From the NCBI GenBank assembly GCA_045120135.1, contig JBGVEN010000017.1, positions 62,001-126,000 of the forward strand: a stretch of DNA of 64,000 nucleotides, given 5' to 3'. The position numbers and the translations under genes are program-made. Shown here in pieces: positions 8,409 through 15,389 of the stretch. Source of the stretch: SIG440 sp045120135 (GTDB taxonomy: Bacteria; Bacillota; Clostridia; Monoglobales; Monoglobaceae). The stretch's first letter is position 1; every line of letters starts with the position of its first letter. The notes below the pieces were generated by a model that saw only the letters and a program-made list of their open reading frames with translations, had not been told where the DNA came from and made no database searches.

Positions 8409-8446
8409 TAAAAGACCTTGCTTGATACCAAGCAAGGTCTTTTTGT
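8409..8446 (+). terminator. Bidirectional terminator between upp and the phage repressor
   Basis: A 14-bp perfect stem (8411-8424 with 8429-8442), ATAC loop, T run on the plus strand and A run before the stem, so it can end both convergent genes. Confidence 0.88.
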
Positions 8447-8447
8447 A

Positions 8448-9101
8448 TTAGTCTTTAAATTCGCGGATAAGAAGTTTGGGGACGCCGAGGACTCGGCAAT
8501 GCTCCAGTTCTTCGTTTTCAATTTTTACGGTTGGGTGGTTGGGGTTTATGGGGACTAATCTAAGCCAGTTTTCGCCGTATTTATATTCTACCTTTTTAAG
8601 AGTGGCGTTTTCGTCACCGTAAATTATTACGCCAATCTGGCCGCTGTAGTCCATTGTTGACTGCTTTAGCACCAGAACCTTATCCCCGTCCTGATAGTGG
8701 GGGTACATACTGTCGCCTTTTACACGCAGCACAAAGTAATTGTCCTTGCCTCTGCCCGAAATATATTCGGCAGGAATTTTGATTTTGTCGCCCTCCCAAT
8801 CCTCAACTGCTATATGCTCGTAGCCTGCAGCTACCTCGCCGATTACAGGTAATTCAACATAATCCGTTGTAATTTCGGGAGTTGGAAGTTTTTTGTATAC
8901 GTGCTCCATTCCGCAAAGTGTTCCCTGCGGAACATTGAGCACTCGTTCAATTGTTGGCACTGTGTTTGGGAGGAATTTTTTTGTCTCGCCGTTTTCGTAT
9001 CGGTGCAGAGTCGATTTGGCGATACCGGTCAGCTCCGAAAGCTTTGCAAGACTTATTCCCTTTTCCTTTCGTATTTTTTTTAATAATTCATTTTTTAACA
9101 T
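8448..9101 (-). CDS. LexA-like self-cleaving phage repressor (XRE HTH + peptidase S24)
   Basis: 217 residues. N-terminal XRE helix-turn-helix (about 8-60) followed by an S24 peptidase domain. Seen: a probable cleavage site Ala92-Gly93 in GEVAAGYE, catalytic Ser131 in GDSMYP and a lysine at 169/170 in NATLKKVE; the spacing between these matches LexA and CI repressors. Known of the family: RecA filaments trigger self-cleavage on DNA damage. It is divergent from the phage-like genes, and four palindromic GTCCCA-N4-TGGGAC sites fill the intergenic region, one of them inside its own promoter, so it probably represses itself and the early promoter. Inference: SOS-inducible master switch of the 17-kb element. 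Confidence 0.93.
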   Translation of the reverse strand: MLKNELLKKIRKEKGISLAKLSELTGIAKSTLHRYENGETKKFLPNTVPTIERVLNVPQGTLCGMEHVYKKLPTPEITTDYVELPVIGEVAAGYEHIAVEDWEGDKIKIPAEYISGRGKDNYFVLRVKGDSMYPHYQDGDKVLVLKQSTMDYSGQIGVIIYGDENATLKKVEYKYGENWLRLVPINPNHPTVKIENEELEHCRVLGVPKLLIREFKD

Positions 9102-9125
9102 GTTGGGTTCACCGCCTTGTTTCTT

Positions 9126-9154
9126 AGTATATCATACTCGTCCCAGTTTTGCAA
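9126..9154 (-). promoter_or_regulatory. Repressor promoter
   Basis: On the minus strand TTGCAA (plus 9149-9154), 17-bp spacer, TATACT (plus 9126-9131). Operator O1 lies within the spacer, suggesting autoregulation. Confidence 0.7.
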
Positions 9155-9155
9155 C
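9140..9155. promoter_or_regulatory. Repressor operator O1
   Basis: GTCCCAGTTTTGCAAC: one perfect half-site and one degenerate half (10 of 12 consensus positions), between -35 and -10 of the repressor promoter. Confidence 0.6.
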
Positions 9156-9170
9156 AAAAAATAAAAAAAT

Positions 9171-9186
9171 TTCCCAAAAGTGGGTT
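9171..9186. promoter_or_regulatory. Repressor operator O2
   Basis: TTCCCAAAAGTGGGTT, an inverted repeat overlapping the -35 box of the early promoter by two bases. Confidence 0.75.
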
Positions 9187-9213
9187 GACAAAGCAGGAAA
9201 AATATGGTAGGAT
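9185..9213 (+). promoter_or_regulatory. Early promoter of the phage-like element
   Basis: TTGACA (9185-9190), 17-bp spacer, TAGGAT (9208-9213). It is flanked by operators O2 and O3, as expected for a repressor-controlled lytic promoter. Confidence 0.75.
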
Positions 9214-9220
9214 AATGCTT

Positions 9221-9236
9221 GTCCCAGTAATGGGAC
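9221..9236. promoter_or_regulatory. Repressor operator O3
   Basis: GTCCCAGTAATGGGAC, perfect inverted half-sites, at the predicted start of early transcription. Confidence 0.8.
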
Positions 9237-9285
9237 GATAAAAATAGGGCATAGAGGGGGTTAGGTATATTTTTTTAAGCATAAC

Positions 9286-9301
9286 GTCCCAAAAGTGGGA
9301 C
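9286..9301. promoter_or_regulatory. Repressor operator O4
   Basis: GTCCCAAAAGTGGGAC, perfect inverted half-sites just before the first early gene. Confidence 0.8.
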
Positions 9302-9314
9302 GAAATAAAGGGGC

Positions 9315-9518
9315 GTGGTAGGGATTACAGATTATGAAATATTGATTACCGAGAGATATGGGAGCAGGGCAGACGATGAGAGGAAGACAGAGTTTTGCGA
9401 GGAATGTAAGACGGAGATTGATTTTGTTGATGATGAGCCGTGTCGGGATAAAATGGGGAGAATATTTTGTTCGGCGGAGTGTTTTTTGAAGTTTTATGGT
9501 TGGAAAAAGATGGATTGA
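9315..9518 (+). CDS. Small zinc-finger-like phage protein
   Basis: 67 residues starting at GTG after AAAGGGG. Four cysteines arranged as FCEEC ... CSAEC around an acidic loop resemble a small treble-clef or ribbon zinc site; such proteins are frequent in the early region of Clostridia prophages but their role is not known to me. First gene after the early promoter, so presumably repressed together with the late regulator that follows 48 bp later. Confidence 0.6.
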   Translation: MVGITDYEILITERYGSRADDERKTEFCEECKTEIDFVDDEPCRDKMGRIFCSAECFLKFYGWKKMD

Positions 9519-9566
9519 TAATTGAATAATAATTGAAGCGGGTAAAAATTTTTTGGAGGAATACAA

Positions 9567-9953
9567 ATGACAAGAGAAAAGTTAAGACAGCTTTATTATT
9601 TAAACAGAGAGATTATAAATGATACAGAGGAGCTTGTTGAGCTTAAGATTAAGGCGAGGAAAAGTAGAAAGGCAGAGGTAAATGCTGAAAAGGAGAAGTT
9701 GGTTGCTGAGTTTGAGGCAAGGCTTGTGGAAAAGGTCAGGAGGTGCAAGGGCCTTAGAAAAGAGATAAATGAATTTATTGACGGTATTGAGGATAGTCTT
9801 TTACGACAGATTTTTTATTATCGGTATGAAAAGTGTATGAGCTGGAGAAAAGTTGCGTTTATGGTTGGCGGCAGTAATACAGAAGATGGTGTTAGGATGT
9901 TGACATACAGATATTTAAAAAAAATTGAGGCAAAACAGAAAGTGGTTCGGTAA
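9567..9953 (+). CDS. Phage late-gene regulator, ArpU/RinA/Xpf-like (sigma-like HTH)
   Basis: 128 residues. The N-terminal half is a lysine/glutamate-rich coiled coil (about 15-65); the C-terminal half, LLRQIFYYRYEKCMSWRKVA followed by a helix and DGVRMLTYRYLKKI, resembles region 4 of sigma factors as found in ArpU, RinA and DUF1492 proteins. Family role: positive control of the late operon. Position supports this: it is the last gene before the terminase, and its final codons overlap a triple phased repeat and -10-like box at 9945-9975. Strong GGAGG site precedes the ATG. Confidence 0.75.
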   Translation: MTREKLRQLYYLNREIINDTEELVELKIKARKSRKAEVNAEKEKLVAEFEARLVEKVRRCKGLRKEINEFIDGIEDSLLRQIFYYRYEKCMSWRKVAFMVGGSNTEDGVRMLTYRYLKKIEAKQKVVR

Positions 9954-9975
9954 GTTCGGAATGTTCTGATACAAT
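9945..9975 (+). promoter_or_regulatory. Putative late promoter with triple 9-bp-phased GTTC repeats
   Basis: GTTC occurs at 9945, 9954 and 9963, exactly 9 bp apart (first two as GTTCGG), and TACAAT follows at 9970-9975 with no usual -35 box. This looks like an activator-dependent promoter for the terminase and structural genes, reading from inside the end of the regulator gene. Inference from layout. Confidence 0.55.
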
Positions 9976-9999
9976 AAGAATTAAGAAAGGGGCGAGGTA

Positions 10000-10263
10000 A
10001 TGGCGACAGCGAAAAAGAGTTCGGCAAAGGCGGTGGACGGGCTTATTACAGAATACATACTTTCAAAAAAGGAAGCCGCGTGCAGTATTGTTGACTTTAT
10101 ACTGGAAGAGTTCAAGAATCCGGTGCGAATTAAGGATGCACCGCTCAATCAGCTTTCGTCGGTAATGGGGATTTTGCTTGACAAGTTTGGTGCAGATGAA
10201 AAGGAAAAAGCATCTGATGGGCAGCTTGCAGAAATTTTTGGGGATTTTGAAGAGGTGAGGTAG
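10000..10263 (+). CDS. Putative terminase small-subunit-position protein
   Basis: 87 residues, alpha-helical, with a lysine-rich start and the segment APLNQLSSVMGILLDKFG, which recurs in Firmicutes phage proteins located just before the large terminase. No clear helix-turn-helix is visible, so the call as DNA-recognition subunit rests on position: it ends one base before the start region of terL (stop at 10261-10263, terL GTG at 10265). Confidence 0.45.
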   Translation: MATAKKSSAKAVDGLITEYILSKKEAACSIVDFILEEFKNPVRIKDAPLNQLSSVMGILLDKFGADEKEKASDGQLAEIFGDFEEVR

Positions 10264-10264
10264 T

Positions 10265-11467
10265 GTGAAGAAATATAAAAATCTCACCGACAGGCAAAAT
10301 GAACTGATGGAGGTTGCCAAGGGTGGACTCAGGCGGATTAATATTCTTCACGGGAGTGTCAGGTCGGGCAAGACCTGGATAAGCTTGGTGCTTTGGTGTA
10401 TCTGGATAAGGAATATGCCTGCCGATAAGGCGTATATTATGACAGCGAAGACTCTCACTACATTAAAGAGGAACTGTCTTGATTTGCTTGAGGTGTTGGC
10501 GGGGAAAAAGAATTTTCGGTACTCGCTTTCCAAGAAAGAGGGAGAATTATTTGGTAGAAAGATTTACCTTGAGGGGGTTAATGATGCCGGCGCGGAGAGT
10601 AAAATCCGCGGTATGACGCTTCAGGGGGCGTACTGTGATGAGGTTACGCTGTTTAATGAGGAGTTTTTCAATATGCTTTTATCCAGGCTTTCAGAGCCGG
10701 AGGCAAAGCTATTCGGCACGACCAATCCGGACAACCCCAACCACTGGTTTAAGGTGAATTACATAGACCGGCGGGACGAGCTTGACTTTTTTATGATGGA
10801 GTTTTTGATTGACGATAACACTTTTCTTGATAAAAAATATGTTGAGGAGCTTAAAAAGGAGTACACGGGGGTTTTTTACCGAAGATTTATTCTGGGTGAG
10901 TGGTGCAGTGCAGAGGGGCTTGTTTACCCGATGTTTGATAAAGAGAGGCACGTTGTTCGTGAAGTTCCACCGCCTGAGGGATATGCGGAATACTATATTT
11001 CTATTGACTACGGGACCCTTAATCCGTGCAGTATGGGACTTTGGAGACTTGATGACCGCGGTGCGGTGAGATTGCGTGAATGGTATTATTCGGGCAAGCA
11101 GCAAAGAGCTTTGCTCACGGATGAGGAGTATTACGAGAGGCTGGAGGCTTTGGCGGAGGGGGTTTTGGTTAAGAGTGTAATTATTGACCCCTCCGCTGCC
11201 AGCTTCATTGCGACAATCAGGCGACACGGAAAATTTTCGGTGAGAAAGGCAAACAACTCGGTTCTTGACGGAATCAGGTTGACGGGGACACTTCTTCAGG
11301 GGGACAAGCTGTTATTCCACGAGAGCTGCGAGGACAGTATAAGAGAGTTTGGTGTATATTCCTGGGACGAGGGGTGTGCCGAGGACCGTGTGGTTAAGGA
11401 GTTTGACCACGCAATGGATGATATGAGGTATTTTTGTGCTACGGTGGCGGCGAAAAGGCTGCTGTAA
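10265..11467 (+). CDS. terL: Phage terminase large subunit (PBSX family)
   Basis: 400 residues, starting at GTG after GAGGTGAGG. It is the ATP-driven DNA packaging motor plus nuclease that cuts DNA and fills the prohead. Seen: Walker A GSVRSGKT (30-37), Walker B ending in AYCDEVT, a coupling-type GTTNPDNPNHW segment, and the RNase H-like nuclease acidic residues in SIDYG (about 247), IIDPS and HAMDDMRY. All catalytic positions look intact, so packaging is probably functional. The PBSX-type family includes headful packagers. Followed 22 bp later by the portal. Confidence 0.94.
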   Translation: MKKYKNLTDRQNELMEVAKGGLRRINILHGSVRSGKTWISLVLWCIWIRNMPADKAYIMTAKTLTTLKRNCLDLLEVLAGKKNFRYSLSKKEGELFGRKIYLEGVNDAGAESKIRGMTLQGAYCDEVTLFNEEFFNMLLSRLSEPEAKLFGTTNPDNPNHWFKVNYIDRRDELDFFMMEFLIDDNTFLDKKYVEELKKEYTGVFYRRFILGEWCSAEGLVYPMFDKERHVVREVPPPEGYAEYYISIDYGTLNPCSMGLWRLDDRGAVRLREWYYSGKQQRALLTDEEYYERLEALAEGVLVKSVIIDPSAASFIATIRRHGKFSVRKANNSVLDGIRLTGTLLQGDKLLFHESCEDSIREFGVYSWDEGCAEDRVVKEFDHAMDDMRYFCATVAAKRLL

Positions 11468-11489
11468 GAAATTTGTGAGGGGTGCATTT

Positions 11490-12830
11490 ATGTTTGATGG
11501 AATTAAAAGTTTTTTTGGAAGGAGAGGCAAAGAGATGTATGACAGTGGTATGTTAAAAAATGTTCTAAAGCGGGATATTGCTATTTCACCGGAGATGGCA
11601 CAGCTTCAGAATGTGTGGCGTGAAATGTATGAGGATAGTTCGGGGCTTCATTTGGCGGCGGCGATTTCCTTTGAGATGGCGAGGATGGTTACGCTGGAGC
11701 TTAGCTCGAAGATTACGGGGAGCAAGAGAGCCGAGTTCCTTGATGAGGCGTATCAGAGGGTGATTGATAATATTCGTATCCCAGTAGAGCACGGCTGTGC
11801 CAAGGGTGGACTTGTTATGAAACCGTATATTACAGACGGTGAGATACGTGTGGATTTTATTCACGCAGACGGTTTTTTCCCCACGGCATTTGATGAGTCG
11901 GGACGGATTACGGGAGCAATATTTATTCAGCCCCTTGTAAGGGATGGAAAATTCTACACAAGGGTTGAGGAACACAAGCTTGTGGGAGACCGTTATGAGA
12001 TTTCGAACCGTGTGTTTAAAAGCTACAGTAGGGGAAATATTGGCCGTGAGGTGCCGATTTCCTCGGTTAAGGAATGGGCAAATCTTGCGGAGAACTGTGT
12101 AATAGGGAATATCAAGAGACCGCTTTTTGGTTACTTCAAGCCGGCGGTTGCAAACACAGTTGAGCCGGGGTCTCCTGTTGGGGTTTCGGTTTTTGCCAAT
12201 GCGGTCAACTTAATTCGGGATGCGGACAAGCAGTACGAGCGGTTCTTGTGGGAATTTGAGAGCGGCGAGCGTGCACTTATCGCCAACACTATGGCGTTTA
12301 AACGCGACAAGGACGGCAGACCCAGACTTCCTGACAAACGACTGTATAAGACTTTGGATGTTGAGGATGTTGACTTTTTCCGCGAGTGGTCGCCACAGAT
12401 TCGTGAAGAGGAGTTCTCCAGCGGCTTTGACAAAATATTCAGACAGATTGAGTTCAACTGCGGGTTTGCTTACGGTACTATTTCGGCATTTAATGATACT
12501 GATAAGACGGCAGAAGAAATTCGGACATCACGGCAGCGCAGTTATACTACCATTACTGATAATCAAAAGGCACTACGAAATGCGCTTAATGATTTGGTTT
12601 ATGCAATGGATGTGTGGTGTTCGCTTTATAAGCTTGCGCCTGCGGGAGGGTACAGCGTTGAGTTTGATTTTGACGACAGCATTGCGGCGGACCGCAAAAC
12701 CGAGTTTGAGGAGAAGAAAAAGTTGGTTGAGAGTGGAATTATGATGCCGTGGGAATTCCGTATGTGGTATTTTGGCGAGGATGAGGAGACTGCCAAGAGG
12801 TGTGTCGGGGAGACCCTCTCCGGCATCTAA
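11490..12830 (+). CDS. Phage portal protein (A118/SPP1 type)
   Basis: 446 residues forming the dodecameric gate at one head vertex in the family. Seen: an N-terminal REMYEDSSGLHL region and IPVEHGCAKGGLVMKPY, both typical of portals of Clostridia/Listeria A118-like phages, and a C-terminal FRMWYFGEDEETAK. ATG 11490 was chosen for its GTGAGGGG site. The last residues (GETLSGI) are encoded by the left end of a palindromic repeat, so the natural C-terminus has been replaced by the insertion; the loss seems to be only a few residues. A minor head (MuF-like) gene usually found next is missing. Confidence 0.88.
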   Translation: MFDGIKSFFGRRGKEMYDSGMLKNVLKRDIAISPEMAQLQNVWREMYEDSSGLHLAAAISFEMARMVTLELSSKITGSKRAEFLDEAYQRVIDNIRIPVEHGCAKGGLVMKPYITDGEIRVDFIHADGFFPTAFDESGRITGAIFIQPLVRDGKFYTRVEEHKLVGDRYEISNRVFKSYSRGNIGREVPISSVKEWANLAENCVIGNIKRPLFGYFKPAVANTVEPGSPVGVSVFANAVNLIRDADKQYERFLWEFESGERALIANTMAFKRDKDGRPRLPDKRLYKTLDVEDVDFFREWSPQIREEEFSSGFDKIFRQIEFNCGFAYGTISAFNDTDKTAEEIRTSRQRSYTTITDNQKALRNALNDLVYAMDVWCSLYKLAPAGGYSVEFDFDDSIAADRKTEFEEKKKLVESGIMMPWEFRMWYFGEDEETAKRCVGETLSGI

Positions 12831-12862
12831 AGATGCCACCTCTCCCATAGGGAGAGGCAATT
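12806..12862. repeat. MITE-like palindromic repeat at the portal 3' end
   Basis: GAGACCCTCTCCGGCATC-TAAA-GATGCC-ACCTCTCCC-ATA-GGGAGAGG layout: an inner GGCATC/GATGCC hairpin and a right CCTCTCCC/GGGAGAGG hairpin. This resembles a GGAGAGG-type palindromic repeat family I recall from Ruminococcaceae genomes. Its left end supplies the stop region of the portal gene. Confidence 0.75.
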
Positions 12863-12913
12863 CTCAAAAGACAGTAGGGAGAAAATTTGTCCGGAATGAC
12901 GATAAACTATCAC

Positions 12914-12954
12914 GCAAAATGCAGACGGAAACTGCGATAACAAACCGTATTTGC
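12914..12954 (+). ncRNA. Putative pseudoknot leader RNA upstream of the GP20 scaffold gene
   Basis: Three interlocking pairings within 41 nt: outer stem GCAAA (12914-12918) with TTTGC (12950-12954); inner hairpin GCAG (12921-12924) with CTGC (12932-12935); and loop ACGG (12925-12928) with CCGT (12945-12948), giving an H-type pseudoknot. It ends 7 nt before the GAAAGGAG site of the scaffold gene. I recall structured RNA motifs named GP20-a and GP20-b upstream of GP20 genes in Clostridiales phages; whether this is one of them needs a covariance search. Confidence 0.45.
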
Positions 12955-12978
12955 AAAAATGAAAGGAGTTATAAGCTT

Positions 12979-13530
12979 ATGACAAGAGACGATTTGAGAG
13001 AGATTATTGAAGGAATTACTGACGAGCAGTTAAAGCAAATTCTGAATTTACATTCTCAGGGAGTCGGAAAGGCGAAGGGGGAGGTTGATGCGTTAAAGCT
13101 TCAGCTTTCCGAGACAGAGGCAAAGCTTGCAGGTTACGAAGAGGCTACAAAGTGTCTTGAGGAGAGTCAATGTGAGGCAGAAAAAATGAGGATTAAGATT
13201 GAAGAGCTGCAAAAAGTCATTGACGAAGCTTCGGCACAAAAGAGCCGTGAGGCACTTATAGATAGATTTGAGGGTGTGGCAGGCGATGCAAAGTTTTTGA
13301 ACGATTTTACACGAAACGGTCTTTTGACCGAGTTTCTGAATGCGGTTCAGGACGAAAAGAATGTTGGCAGGTCTGACGCTGAAATTTACGGCGGACTTGT
13401 TGAGGGCAGGGAGAACATTTTTGTTCCCGACGAAAGTGTTCCCACGGTGATTGCGTCCACTATGGGTTTTGGCGGACATATTACCGAAAATGATATTCGG
13501 GAGATTATGGGGCTTGCACCTCAGATATAA
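12979..13530 (+). CDS. Phage scaffolding / minor structural protein GP20
   Basis: 183 residues. The N-terminal LREIIEGITDEQLKQILNLHSQGVGKAKGEVDALK and the following coiled coil (about 35-85) are typical of GP20 scaffold proteins, which guide capsid assembly and then leave the prohead. ATG 12979 follows AAAGGAG; the longer open frame upstream runs through the palindromic repeat and is not coding. Immediately followed by the capsid gene, as expected. Confidence 0.85.
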   Translation: MTRDDLREIIEGITDEQLKQILNLHSQGVGKAKGEVDALKLQLSETEAKLAGYEEATKCLEESQCEAEKMRIKIEELQKVIDEASAQKSREALIDRFEGVAGDAKFLNDFTRNGLLTEFLNAVQDEKNVGRSDAEIYGGLVEGRENIFVPDESVPTVIASTMGFGGHITENDIREIMGLAPQI

Positions 13531-13557
13531 AATTTAAGAAAGTAGAGGAAATTTTTA

Positions 13558-14430
13558 ATGTCTAATACAATTGAGAAATTTAAACAGTACATAAATGTAC
13601 TTGATGAGGTTTACAAGGTTGCGTCTGTGACTGCGGTTCTTGACGGCAATAACCGTCTTGTGAGAATGGGTGCAAACGCAAACGAAATTATTATTCCCAA
13701 GATGTCAATGGATGGTCTTGCGGATTACAGCCGTGAAAACGGTTATGTGGGTGGTGATGTTACACTCACAAATGAAACGGTTACATTTAACTACGAAAGA
13801 GGTCGTTCATTCACCATTGATGCGATGGACGACGAAGAAACAGCAGGTGTGGCTTTCGGTCAGCTTTCGGGCGAGTTTATCCGTACAAAGGCGGCACCTG
13901 AAATTGATGCGTTCCGTTTTGCACAGTATGCGTCTGTTGACGGCATCGGTATGGCAAGCGGTGACCTTTCGGATGCCAATGACACTCTTGCGGCACTTAT
14001 TGCGGCACAGAATGCGATGGACGAGGCTGAAGTTCCTGCAGAGAGCAGAATTTTGTTTATTACACCCACACTTTACAACGGTGTAATGAATATTGATACC
14101 ACAAAATCAAAGGCAGTTCTTGATTCCTTCTGTCAGATTGTTAAGGTTCCACAGAGCAGATTCTACACTGCAATCGACCTTTATGACGGTTCTACCGACG
14201 GCGAGACTGCAGGTCATTTTGTAAAGAATGCAAACGGCAAAAAGATTAACTTTATGGTGGTTGAGAAGTCAGCGGCTATTCAGTATCAGAAGCATCTTGT
14301 GAGCAAGGTGGTTACACCTGAGGAGAACCAGACTTCGGATGCATGGAAGTTCTTCTACCGTTCCTACGGTATCGCAGATGTTTACGAAAACAAGGCTTGC
14401 GGTATTTATCTGCACAAGGCTGAGGCGTAG
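13558..14430 (+). CDS. Major capsid protein (HK97 fold)
   Basis: 290 residues with beta-rich capsid features: an N-terminal arm, an internal NYERGRSFTIDAMDDEE segment and the C-terminal SYGIADVYENKACGIYLHK end common to Clostridia phage capsids that follow GP20. No protease domain or gene is present nearby, so maturation probably occurs without a dedicated protease, as in other scaffold-using relatives. Complete, with no frameshift. Confidence 0.88.
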   Translation: MSNTIEKFKQYINVLDEVYKVASVTAVLDGNNRLVRMGANANEIIIPKMSMDGLADYSRENGYVGGDVTLTNETVTFNYERGRSFTIDAMDDEETAGVAFGQLSGEFIRTKAAPEIDAFRFAQYASVDGIGMASGDLSDANDTLAALIAAQNAMDEAEVPAESRILFITPTLYNGVMNIDTTKSKAVLDSFCQIVKVPQSRFYTAIDLYDGSTDGETAGHFVKNANGKKINFMVVEKSAAIQYQKHLVSKVVTPEENQTSDAWKFFYRSYGIADVYENKACGIYLHKAEA

Positions 14431-14462
14431 TCTGGTTACTTTATCCGGAAGGGGGGACTATT

Positions 14463-14564
14463 ATGAGGACGGTTGGTCTTATTGAGCAAAAAAAGAAATG
14501 CTCTGTGAAGAAAAAGACGTCAGCTGCAAAACCCGAAGGGAGTGGTAAAAATGCAAAAAATTGA
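14463..14564 (+). CDS. Small basic phage protein
   Basis: 33 residues, about a third lysine or arginine (MRTVGLIEQKKKC at the start). ATG 14463 has a strong GAAGGGGGG site 7 bp upstream, which supports translation. It lies between capsid and connector genes and overlaps the next gene by 14 bases. Similar tiny basic ORFs occur at this place in related phages; function unknown, perhaps head-associated. Confidence 0.55.
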   Translation: MRTVGLIEQKKKCSVKKKTSAAKPEGSGKNAKN

Positions 14565-14898
14565 TGTGACTTATGCGTTTTACTTAAGCGAGTTCTGCTG
14601 CGGGGGAGAGGCAACTCTCCCTTCCGGAGAGTTTGATAAGTTTGTCAAGCGGGCAAAGCTCAGAATTTCGGGACTTGGCGTTAATTTTATTTCGGAGTTT
14701 GAAGAGGAAATAAAGCTTTGTATCTGCGAGGTTGCGGAAGTGATTTATGCCGCGGCAAAATCTGCAAACGTTAAAGCGGAGTCAATTGACGGGTATTCGG
14801 TTACCTTTGAGGATAGTAACAATATTAATAAAAAAGTGAAGAATATTGTGGTTACAAGGCTTGCAAATACAGGCATTTTGTATGCGGGGGTGGAGTGA
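14551..14898 (+). CDS. Head-tail connector protein (gp6/gp15-like)
   Basis: 115 residues. Begins YAFYLSEFCCGGEATLPSGE then FDKFVKRAKLRIS, the pattern of phage head-tail adaptor proteins of the gp6-like family: a short N-terminal strand, then a helical bundle. ATG 14551 follows AAGGGAG; a GTG three codons upstream is less likely. It probably docks on the portal ring. The stop is one base before the next start. Confidence 0.65.
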   Translation: MQKIDVTYAFYLSEFCCGGEATLPSGEFDKFVKRAKLRISGLGVNFISEFEEEIKLCICEVAEVIYAAAKSANVKAESIDGYSVTFEDSNNINKKVKNIVVTRLANTGILYAGVE

Positions 14899-14899
14899 G

Positions 14900-15217
14900 A
14901 TGCTCACAAATGGCGAGATTACAATCTTTTGTCTTGACGAGGGTCGGGAGGAATATATTGTGAAAGCTACAGTGCCTGCCTGGGTGCGGCACCAGAGGCG
15001 TCTTCGCGACCAAGGCAGCGGTGTGCGGCGCTGTGACACCTTTGATATACGAATTGAACTGGGGTTGGTTGACAGCATTGAGCCGGGAGATATGGTTTTT
15101 TTCGGCAAGGCAAAGGCGGCAGACCTAAACAGATGCCGAAAAATTGCGGCGGTAAGGAAAAATGATTATGGAAGCACGCCGCACTGGCATCTTGAGGCAG
15201 AGTATATGTATCGTTAA
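14900..15217 (+). CDS. Head-closure / connector protein
   Basis: 105 residues, beta-rich. Begins MLTNGEITIFCLDE; a short cysteine and tryptophan-containing core and SIEPGDMVFFGKAK resemble small head-completion proteins found between the gp6-like adaptor and the tail completion protein. Called mainly from gene order. Its stop codon TAA is the first three bases of a tRNA-like RNA structure. Confidence 0.5.
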   Translation: MLTNGEITIFCLDEGREEYIVKATVPAWVRHQRRLRDQGSGVRRCDTFDIRIELGLVDSIEPGDMVFFGKAKAADLNRCRKIAAVRKNDYGSTPHWHLEAEYMYR

Positions 15218-15376
15218 GCCGAGGGGAGACGAACACCATAAGGTTTAAAAATACAAATTTCGCGTAATACTGCGGAAAAATCCGCAAATATACTGACGCC
15301 TTTCGAGGACGACAAGTTGAAAGAGTGCAAATTAGTCAAGTTTAAGGCTTGTGGGGTTCGACTCCCCACGGCTTAA
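15215..15376 (+). ncRNA. tRNA-like structure in the late phage transcript
   Basis: A perfect 7-bp acceptor stem pairs TAAGCCG (15215-15221) with CGGCTTA (15369-15375), followed by a discriminator A. It abuts a perfect T arm: TGGGG (15352-15356), loop TTCGACT (15357-15363) with the TTC and A invariant in T loops, CCCCA (15364-15368). Inside are a GC-rich hairpin TGCGGA-AAAA-TCCGCA (15271-15286), and CAAG-TTTAAGG-CTTG (15337-15351) with a 7-nt loop. There is no normal D arm, no encoded CCA, and the total of about 161 nt is twice a tRNA. It begins on the stop codon of one gene and ends at the ribosome binding site of the next. Confidence 0.6.
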
Positions 15377-15389
15377 GGAGAGTGGATAG

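Noticed and set aside
8388..8447. attL/attR direct repeats around the phage-like element
   Set aside because: Comparing 8388-8447 and 25822-25900 by eye gave no direct repeat longer than would be expected by chance.
12772..12978. N-terminal extension of the scaffold protein (69 codons upstream)
   Set aside because: It overlaps the portal gene and the palindromic repeat, and a good ribosome site lies before ATG 12979.
15215..15376. A normal tRNA gene
   Set aside because: The acceptor and T arms fit, but the length is about 161 nt, there is no D arm or variable loop, and no CCA is encoded. Recorded as tRNA-like instead.
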